Positions 58,148-64,000 of a stretch of 64,000 bases of DNA are shown here, one piece after another. Within the stretch, counting starts at the first letter, position 1. Every line of letters starts with the position of its first letter. The position numbers were made by a program, and so were the translations under genes. The notes under the pieces are model-generated. The model was not told the origin of the DNA. It did no database searches and saw nothing but the letters and a program-made list of their open reading frames with translations. Source of the stretch: CAVSRC01 sp963730325 (GTDB lineage: Bacteria > Pseudomonadota > Alphaproteobacteria > Rhizobiales > Kaistiaceae); the NCBI GenBank assembly GCA_963730325.1, contig CAVSRC010000003.1, positions 1 to 64,000 of the forward strand, given 5' to 3'.

Positions 58148-59644
58148 TCAGCGGAAGAAGCTCGGCAGGAACAGAATCATCACGCCGAGGATTTCCAGCC
58201 GCCCGAGAATCATCGCGAAGGAGAGAATGACCTTGGCCGTCTCGGGCAGGCCGGCGAAATTGCCGGCCGGGCCGATCGCCTCGGTGATGCCCGGGCCGAC
58301 ATTGCCGAGCGTAGCGGCGACCGCCGACATGGCGGTGGCGGCGTCCATGCCGAGCAGGCTGAGCATCGCCGCCATGATCGCGAAAGCAACCAGGTAGAGA
58401 TAGACGAACGTGCCGACCGAGGCCGCCTCCTCGTCGGTGATGATGCGATCGCCGTAGCGCATCGGGCTGACGACATGGGGGTGGATGGCGCGGCGGATGT
58501 GCTGCACGACGACGCGGATCATGATCTGGTAGCGGAAGATCTTGATGCCGCCCGAGGTCGACCCGGTGCAGCCGCCGACGAACGACACCAGGAAGACGAA
58601 AGTGGCGGTGAAGGTGCCCCAGGCGACATAGTCGTTGGCGGCGTAGCCGGTCGTCGTCATCACCGAGATGACGGCGAAGACGGCGCGGGTGGTGGCGTCG
58701 AAGCCGCCGAGGCCGTGCTGCAGGTTGAGCCACAGTCCGAGGATGGCCGACAGGCCGAAGGCCGCAACCAGGAAGGCGACGGCCTGCGGATCGAGGCGCT
58801 GGCGCAGCGACCCGCGGCGGACGATGCGCAGATAGGCGAGAAAGGGCACGCCGCCGGCGATCATGAACACGATGCTCGCCCAGTAGAGCGCATCGCTGTC
58901 GAACCAGGCGAACGACTTGTCGTGGGTCGAGTAGCCGCCGGTGCAGACCGTGGTGAAGGCGTGGTTGAGCGCATCGAACGGGGTCATGCCCAGCGCCCAG
59001 TAAGACAGGAAGCAGGCGACGGTGAGCGCCAGATAGACGCGCCCGACGAAGCTGGCGACGCTGCGCACATGCGGCACCACGTCCTCCGAGCGGTCCGACG
59101 ATTCCAGCCGGAAGAGCTGCATGCCGCCGATCTTGAGGAAGGGCAGGATGACGATGGCGATGCCGACGATGCCGATTCCGCCGATCCATTGCAGGGTCGA
59201 GCGCCACAGCAGGATCGAGCGTGGCATGGCGTCGAGCCCGGTGAGCACGGTCGAGCCGGTGGTGGTCAGCCCCGAGGTCGATTCGAAATAGGCGTCGACC
59301 AGGCTGAGATTGATCGGCGGCGCCATCAGGGGCAGCGCACCGAACAGCGGCACCACGAACCATGAGACGACCGTGAGCAGCGCCGCATCGCGGAAGCGCA
59401 GCTCGAACGGCCGGCCCTTGGTGGTCAGCACGCAGGCCCCGGCGAACAAGGCCGTGATGCCGGCATTGACCGCAAAGACCTGCGCCAGCCCGTCATGCGC
59501 GGCCAGCGAGACCAGCGCCATCGCCCCCTCGCCCGCGGCAATCGCAAAGAGAATCCAGCCGAGAGCAAGGACGGCGGGCCAAATCTGTGGCAGCAAGCGC
59601 GCTGGTCTCCCCTTGTCGGCTCCCGGACGGCCGGAATCGGCCAT
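58148..59644 (-). CDS. trkH: Potassium uptake protein TrkH
   Basis: A 498-residue membrane protein of the SKT superfamily that imports potassium with a cytoplasmic partner (TrkA, not in this window). The four pore loops with their glycines are seen: STSGLTTTGSTVL, TVCTGGYSTHD, SVMTTTGYAANDY and ATLGNVGPGI, each followed by a helix pair, giving about ten helices. SFVGGCTGSTSGGIKIFRYQI is the conserved cytoplasmic turn. A short basic, Pro-rich N-terminus of about 25 residues precedes the first helix. Confidence 0.95.
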   Translation of the reverse strand: MADSGRPGADKGRPARLLPQIWPAVLALGWILFAIAAGEGAMALVSLAAHDGLAQVFAVNAGITALFAGACVLTTKGRPFELRFRDAALLTVVSWFVVPLFGALPLMAPPINLSLVDAYFESTSGLTTTGSTVLTGLDAMPRSILLWRSTLQWIGGIGIVGIAIVILPFLKIGGMQLFRLESSDRSEDVVPHVRSVASFVGRVYLALTVACFLSYWALGMTPFDALNHAFTTVCTGGYSTHDKSFAWFDSDALYWASIVFMIAGGVPFLAYLRIVRRGSLRQRLDPQAVAFLVAAFGLSAILGLWLNLQHGLGGFDATTRAVFAVISVMTTTGYAANDYVAWGTFTATFVFLVSFVGGCTGSTSGGIKIFRYQIMIRVVVQHIRRAIHPHVVSPMRYGDRIITDEEAASVGTFVYLYLVAFAIMAAMLSLLGMDAATAMSAVAATLGNVGPGITEAIGPAGNFAGLPETAKVILSFAMILGRLEILGVMILFLPSFFR

Positions 59645-59706
59645 GCGGACCGACCGGACGATTTAGCCCGGATGCGGCGGCCTGGCCAAGCCGGGGAAAT
59701 GCCGCC

Positions 59707-60484
59707 CTACCAGGTGGCGGGCCTGCCGTCGCGGAAGAATCCGCCGGTCGCCTCGCCGGGCGTCACCGCCCAGACCACCGAGGCCGCCCCCTTTTCGAGG
59801 CTGCGCGGCGCCGACTGGCCGCCCATGCGCGTGCGCACCCAGCCGGGACAGACTGCATTGACGGCGATGCGCCGCGGCGCCAGGTCGCGGGCGTAGATTT
59901 TGGCCAGCGCAATCATCGCCGCCTTGGAAACGCGATAGGCCGAGCCCGGCCAGCCGGCCTCCCTGTAAGTGCCGGCATCGACGCCGGCGACGAATTCGTT
60001 GACCAGCGCGACCAGCCGGTCGCGGGTGAGTTCAGGATCGGCGAAGCGGGCACTGAGCGCCGGCGCATAGGCATCGAGCTCGCCCATGCCGCTCGACACC
60101 ATGACGATGGCACCGCCATCGTCGATCAGCGGCAGCAACGCCTCGGTCAGATCGAGGGCGCCGAAGAAATTGACCGCCAGCGTCTTGCGCACGACCTCGC
60201 CATCGAAGCCGTCGAGCGAGATGCCGGCATTGTTGACGAGCCCATGGAGGCTTGCGGCCTTGCCGGCGAAGGTCCTCGGCGAGCGCACCGATGTCCTCCG
60301 CCGATGTCACGTCAAGCGGGCTGAAGGCGACGCCCAGCATCTCGGCCGCCGCCTGCCCTTCGGCGGCATCGCGCGCCGTGAGCAGGACCGAGAAGCCGGC
60401 CGCCTTGAGCTGGCGGCAGGCTTCCAGCCCGATGCCGCGGTTGGCGCCAGTGACCAGAACCGTGCCGCCCCCCGCATCGGCCAT
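59707..60484 (-). CDS. Short-chain dehydrogenase/reductase (single +1 frameshift)
   Basis: A Rossmann-fold oxidoreductase of about 258 residues after correcting one extra base near 60271-60276. The start MADAGGGTVLVTGANRGIG carries the nucleotide-binding TGxxxGIG (about 12-19). After AEDIGALAED the frame shifts by +1 into FAGKAASLHGLVNNAGI, with the NNAG motif and then VMVSSGMGEL, the Ser of the catalytic site, and YRVSKAAMIALAKIY with the YxxxK pair. VCPGWVRTRMGG follows. Either the frame is a sequence error or the gene is newly broken; both parts are otherwise conserved. Confidence 0.85.
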
Positions 60485-60486
60485 GG

Positions 60487-61401
60487 CTAGGCCGACTCCT
60501 TTATGAAATTGCCGGTCTGCAGGTCACGGACGGCCTGCTGCAACTCGGCCTGCGTGTTCATCACGATCGGCCCATACCAGGCGACCGGCTCCTTGAGCGG
60601 CTTCCCGGAAACCAGCAGGAAGCGGATGCCTTCATCGCCTGCCTGCACTGTAATCTCGTCGCCGGAATCGAACAACACCATCGAGCGGTTTCCCACCGTC
60701 TCGCGCACCAGCAACTCGTTGCCGTCGGCGTCGCTCTTTTCGGTGAGCACGCCGAACGGATGCGAGGCGTCGCGGAACGTGCCCGAGCCCTCGAAGACAT
60801 AGGCGAAGGCGTGACGGCTGGTCTCCACCGGCAGGGTCTTCTTCTTGCCCGGCGGCACCCAGACGTCGATGTAGTTGGGATCGGCGGCAACGCCTTCGAC
60901 CGGGCCGGTCTTGCCCCAGAAATCGCCAACCACGATGCGCACCACGGTGCCGTCGTCGTCGATCACCTCGGGAATGTCGGCGGCGTGGATGTCCTGGTAG
61001 CGCGGGCTGGTCATCTTCAGCGAGGACGGCAGGTTGGCCCATAGCTGGAAGCCGTGCATGCGGCCCTTGGGATCGCCCTGCGGCATCTCCTGATGCATGA
61101 TGCCGCTGCCCGCCGTCATCCACTGGACATCGCCGGCACCGAGCTTGCCGCGATTACCCAGGCTGTCGCCATGCTCGACCGTGCCGGCGAGCACATAGGT
61201 GATGGTCTCGATGCCGCGATGCGGATGCCACGGGAAGCCCTTGAGGAAATCTTCCGGGCTGTCGTTGCGGAAGTCGTCGAACAGCAGGAACGGATCGAAG
61301 TCGTGCGTCTGCCCGAAGCCGAAGGCGCGGTGAAGCTTCACACCGGCGCCTTCGATTGTCGGCTTGGCATCGACCACACGCTTGACGGGACGCAGGGACA
61401 T
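60487..61401 (-). CDS. Pirin family protein
   Basis: A 304-residue bicupin protein of the pirin family. The N-terminal cupin holds the metal-binding pattern FPWHPHRGIETITYVLAG and, later, GSGIMHQEMPQG, so two to three His and one Glu could bind iron, as in human pirin and bacterial quercetin 2,3-dioxygenases. The C-terminal cupin (LLVSGKPLKEPVAWYGPIVMN) completes the fold. ATG 61401 (MSLRPVKRVVDA) is preferred over a start at 61572. It lies two bases from the dehydrogenase gene's start codon, so the two probably form an operon. The physiological role is uncertain. Confidence 0.9.
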   Translation of the reverse strand: MSLRPVKRVVDAKPTIEGAGVKLHRAFGFGQTHDFDPFLLFDDFRNDSPEDFLKGFPWHPHRGIETITYVLAGTVEHGDSLGNRGKLGAGDVQWMTAGSGIMHQEMPQGDPKGRMHGFQLWANLPSSLKMTSPRYQDIHAADIPEVIDDDGTVVRIVVGDFWGKTGPVEGVAADPNYIDVWVPPGKKKTLPVETSRHAFAYVFEGSGTFRDASHPFGVLTEKSDADGNELLVRETVGNRSMVLFDSGDEITVQAGDEGIRFLLVSGKPLKEPVAWYGPIVMNTQAELQQAVRDLQTGNFIKESA

Positions 61402-61671
61402 GGGCGCTCTCCATTCGCTCAGATGGTCACTATTGGTAACCGAAGATGGGCATCGCGGCGCAAAAGGCAAGACCCGTGCCCGGCACCGGACGCAAGGCTG
61501 ATCTGCGGGCTGTTCGCGTCGCGGGACGGGCATGCCCGCCGCCGTGCCGCTAAGATAGCCGAATTCGGTCATCAGCGCGCGATGATCGCCCTCGATCTTT
61601 TTCGCCTGGGCGGCCGACAGAACCGACTGACGGCCACCGGTGCCAGACGGCGAACGGCCGGCACCCGGCGC

Positions 61672-62482
61672 CTATTGCTTGCCCAGAAGTTCGCGCCCGG
61701 CAGCGAGGATCGCCCTGTCGGTCTCGAGCGCCGTGGTGACGCTGCCCGCCTTCTCGCTGTAGGGCGCGCCGGCAAGCTTCCGATCGCGCCACGGGCCGGT
61801 GGAGATGGTGATGGCGCGGAAGACCAGACTGCCGTCGACGCGGGCGAGATGCATGCCGCCCGAGGCGCCGCCGACCGCATCGCAATCGCTGCGATAGAAG
61901 TTCGTCGCCGCGCTCGAGATCGGCACGCGGCGGACGTCACAGCCGCGCACCACCGGCATGGCGGGGTCGAGCGATCCCATGTCGGCCGGATGGGCGGTGA
62001 GCACGATGAGCTTGTCGCCGACGCTGGGCCGCGTCGCCGCCGGCGGGAATGGTTCGGCGCCGGCAATCGGCGTCGCCAGGCGGACAATCGCCCAGTCGTT
62101 GTTGGAGCCGGGCTTGGGCGGCACGGCGCCGAAGCGGGCGTGTGCCGCGTCGGTTCTTCAGCGGCACCCAGTCGGCGCCCGGCGCCTGCGCCCGGAAGAA
62201 GCATTTGCCCGCGCGCCCGCCATCGGCGGTGAAGAAGGTGTGGGCGGCCGTCAGCACCAGATCGCTGGCCAGGAACAGCGCGCCGGAGGCGAGCACCGGC
62301 TGCGGCTCGAAACAGGCGACATGGCCCGACACCTTGCGGATGCGCGCGATCTCGTCGGCCGACAGGCCGAGCTTCGGCCCGAGTGCTGCGAGCGCGCCGC
62401 GATCGTCCACGCCGATGATGTTGGCGGAGGCTGGCGCATGAGCCAGGACGAAGGCTGCAAATACGATCGGCAGTAGCCTCAT
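61672..62482 (-). CDS. Exported trypsin-like serine protease (single +1 frameshift)
   Basis: A secreted S1-family protein of about 269 residues after correcting one extra base near 62143-62155. The signal peptide is MRLLPIVFAAFVLAHAPASA. The catalytic triad is visible: His81 in LVLTAAHTFF, Asp in NNDWAIVRL and Ser in GGASGGMHL. The frame break lies between KCFFRAQAPGADWVPLKNR and the conserved ARFGAVPPKPGS region. Family members cut extracellular or periplasmic proteins; target unknown. No inhibitor or secretion gene is adjacent. Confidence 0.82.
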
Positions 62483-62565
62483 CTCTCTCCATCCGCAGCC
62501 AGACCGTCGCCGGTCTTTGACAAGCGCGCAACGCCGTCATAGCACGCGCCGACCAGACCAAAGGC

Positions 62566-62937
62566 ATGACCATGACCGGCCGCAGTGAAACTTTCCACGG
62601 TATCCCTGTCTATGTGCGCGAGAGCGGACCCGCGCTTGCCAGCGAGCGCGACGCCGTCGATCTCATGTCGGAAGCCTTCGATGCGCAGCCCGACTGGCTC
62701 GTGGTGCCGATCGATCAGTTCGCGCCGGATTTCTTTGTCCTGCGTACCCGCCTCGCCGGCCTGTTCATCCAGAAGCTGACCAACTACGGCCAGAAGCTTG
62801 CGATCCTTGGCGACATCTCGGCAGAAATGGCCGAGAGCACGGCGCTCCGCGACTTCGTGACAGAATCCAATCGCGGCCGGCAGGTCTGGTTCGTGGCCGA
62901 CCTCGCGGAATTCGCGCGGCGACTCGCTCAGCCGTAG
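62566..62937 (+). CDS. DUF4180 domain protein
   Basis: A 123-residue cytoplasmic protein of the DUF4180 family: GIPVYVRESGPALASERDAVDLMSEAF near the start, WLVVPIDQFAPDFFVLRTRLAG in the middle, and FIQKLTNYGQKLAILGDISAEMA near the end. Members resemble STAS-domain proteins and occur in many bacteria, but no function is established. The gene converges with the DUF2277 gene; the stops overlap by about 10 bases (62928-62937). Confidence 0.85.
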   Translation: MTMTGRSETFHGIPVYVRESGPALASERDAVDLMSEAFDAQPDWLVVPIDQFAPDFFVLRTRLAGLFIQKLTNYGQKLAILGDISAEMAESTALRDFVTESNRGRQVWFVADLAEFARRLAQP

Positions 62938-63194
62938 CGCTGGGCGGCCCGGGCCCTGGCCTTGGCGGCCTCGACCTCGCGGTTGCGCGGCGGGCTGTTG
63001 ATCACCAGGTCTTCAAGCAGATGGTGGGCGATGTGGGCGACCTCGTCGACGGCGCGCTCGAACACGGCCTCGTTGGCCTTGGACGGGCGCGTGAACCCGC
63101 TGATCTTGCGCACGAACTGGAGCGCCGAGGCGCGCACTTCGTCGTCGGTCGCCGGCGGATCGAAATTGGCAAGCGTGCGGATGTTGCGGCACAT
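62928..63194 (-). CDS. DUF2277 family protein
   Basis: An 88-residue protein matching DUF2277, typified by the N-terminus MCRNIRTLANFDPPAT and the central QFVRKISGFTRPSKANEAVFERAV. The two Cys/His-rich N-terminal features are conserved in the family, but there is no known function. AAGGAG lies near its ATG (complement of 63200-63206). It is followed at its 3' end by the DUF4180 gene on the other strand. Confidence 0.88.
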   Translation of the reverse strand: MCRNIRTLANFDPPATDDEVRASALQFVRKISGFTRPSKANEAVFERAVDEVAHIAHHLLEDLVINSPPRNREVEAAKARARAAQRYG

Positions 63195-63316
63195 GGGATG
63201 TCTCTCCTTCCCGGGAACCCATGATCATAGCGGGCCGGCCACAGGCCGGTCCACGCTGGCCTGACTCAGGTTCCCGCTCGGGGGCGGGCACCACAAGAGC
63301 CCGTGGCGAAGCCGTA

Positions 63317-64000
63317 CTACGCCGCCACCGGGCGCGCCGGCTCGTAATTGAGGATGGGCGCCAGCCAGCGCTCGGCCTCGGCCAGCGTCCAGCCCTTGCG
63401 GGTGGCGTAATCGGCGACCTGATCGCGCTCGATCCGGCCGACGCCGAAATAGTGGCTCTTGGGGTGGGCGAAATAGAGCCCGGAGACCGACGAGCCCGGC
63501 CACATGGCATAGCTTTCCGTCAGCTTGATGCCGGTTGCGGCTTCCGCATCGAGAAGCGTGAACAGCGTGGCCTTCTCGGTGTGGTCGGGCTGGGCGGGAT
63601 AGCCCGGCGCCGGACGGATGCCGTCATAGGCCTCGCGGATGAGGTCTTCCGGCGAGAGCGCCTCGTCCGGCGCATAGGCCCAGAACTCGCGGCGCACGCG
63701 CTGATGCAGCCGCTCGGCAAAAGCCTCGGCGAGACGGTCGGCGAGCGCCTGGCTGAGAATCTTGGAATAGTCGTCATTGGCGCGGGCGAAGCGTTCCGCC
63801 ACCGCTTCCTCGCCGATGCCGGCGGTAACGGCGAAGCCGCCGACATAGTCGCCGATGCCGGTCTCGCCCGGCGCGACGAAATCGGCAAGCGCCACATGCG
63901 CCCGCTTGCTGCTGCCGGAGCGGGCGATCTGCTGGCGCAGCGTGAACAGACGCGCACGCTCTTTCGCACGCGCCTCGTCCTCATAGACGATGACGTCGTC
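63317..64000 (-). CDS. metH: Cobalamin-dependent methionine synthase, C-terminal part (partial)
   Basis: The gene enters from the right edge; 227 codons are present, ending at 63317. They cover most of the AdoMet-binding reactivation domain: YEDEARAKERARLFTLRQQIARS, ADFVAPGETGIGDYVGGFAVTAG, EAFAERLHQRVRREFWAY, then GIRPAPGYPAQPDHTEK with the conserved RPAPGYP, and ESYAMWPGSSVSGLYFAHPKSHYF with the YAMxPxxSVSG loop. MetH transfers a methyl group from methyltetrahydrofolate through cobalamin to homocysteine. Any control element at its 5' end would be outside the window. Confidence 0.95.
   Translation of the reverse strand, partial: DDVIVYEDEARAKERARLFTLRQQIARSGSSKRAHVALADFVAPGETGIGDYVGGFAVTAGIGEEAVAERFARANDDYSKILSQALADRLAEAFAERLHQRVRREFWAYAPDEALSPEDLIREAYDGIRPAPGYPAQPDHTEKATLFTLLDAEAATGIKLTESYAMWPGSSVSGLYFAHPKSHYFGVGRIERDQVADYATRKGWTLAEAERWLAPILNYEPARPVAA

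Noticed and set aside
63195..63316. Cobalamin riboswitch or other RNA element for metH
   Set aside because: The stretch is downstream of metH (3' side), has only short GC hairpins, and lacks a B12-box; the metH leader is outside the window.

Overview
The window is high-GC DNA from an alphaproteobacterium, most likely of the order Hyphomicrobiales (Rhizobiales). The evidence is a complete division and cell wall (dcw) cluster in the usual alphaproteobacterial order (mraZ-rsmH-ftsL-ftsI-murE-murF-mraY-murD-ftsW-murG-murC-murB-ddl-ftsQ-ftsA-ftsZ, then lpxC, bamD, recN, ligA), an FtsZ with a long Ala/Pro-rich linker, rnpB next to mraZ, djlA beside an ampD-like amidase, an extensin-domain lipoprotein, and intergenic palindromes typical of this group. 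I cannot place it to genus.

Layout. 1-6.3 kb: end of a UvrD-type helicase, a three-gene sugar-type ABC importer (minus strand), a divergent HtrA protease and prmA, with repeat elements in the gaps. 6.5-10.9 kb: aminopeptidase P, a PhnD-like protein without signal peptide, an aldo/keto reductase and a small membrane protein. 11-18.5 kb: ligA, an MFS efflux pump, recN, bamD, lpxC. 18.7-38.5 kb: the dcw cluster, all on the minus strand with gene junctions that overlap or nearly touch. 38.6-44.1 kb: an MraZ-type operator, an intact MNT-HEPN pair, RNase P RNA, a CPBP membrane protease, ampD-like, djlA and small genes. 44.2-48.1 kb: a fused HyuA-HyuB (5-oxoprolinase family) gene carrying in-frame palindromic elements. 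48.2-57.7 kb: mostly exported or membrane proteins (extensin lipoprotein, DUF1501/DUF1800 pair, FecR-domain protein, desaturase), a cold-shock protein and a CDF metal exporter. 57.9-64 kb: a 27-residue membrane peptide, TrkH, a short-chain dehydrogenase, pirin, a trypsin-like protease, two DUF proteins and the 3' end of metH.

Points worth most attention. First, the wall and division cluster carries three toxin-antitoxin footprints: an intact MNT-HEPN pair beside mraZ, a broken MNT-HEPN pair embedded between murC and murB, and what looks like the last ~26 codons of a VapC-type PIN toxin between murB and ddl. Second, palindromic repeats lie in frame inside the hydantoinase gene. Third, many otherwise conserved and essential genes (mraY, murD, ftsW, murG, ligA) contain single-base frameshifts, nearly all +1. 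I read these as sequence errors concentrated at about 25.3-31.9 kb rather than true pseudogenes, and I annotate those genes across the shifts. No tRNA, rRNA, CRISPR array or complete insertion sequence was seen.
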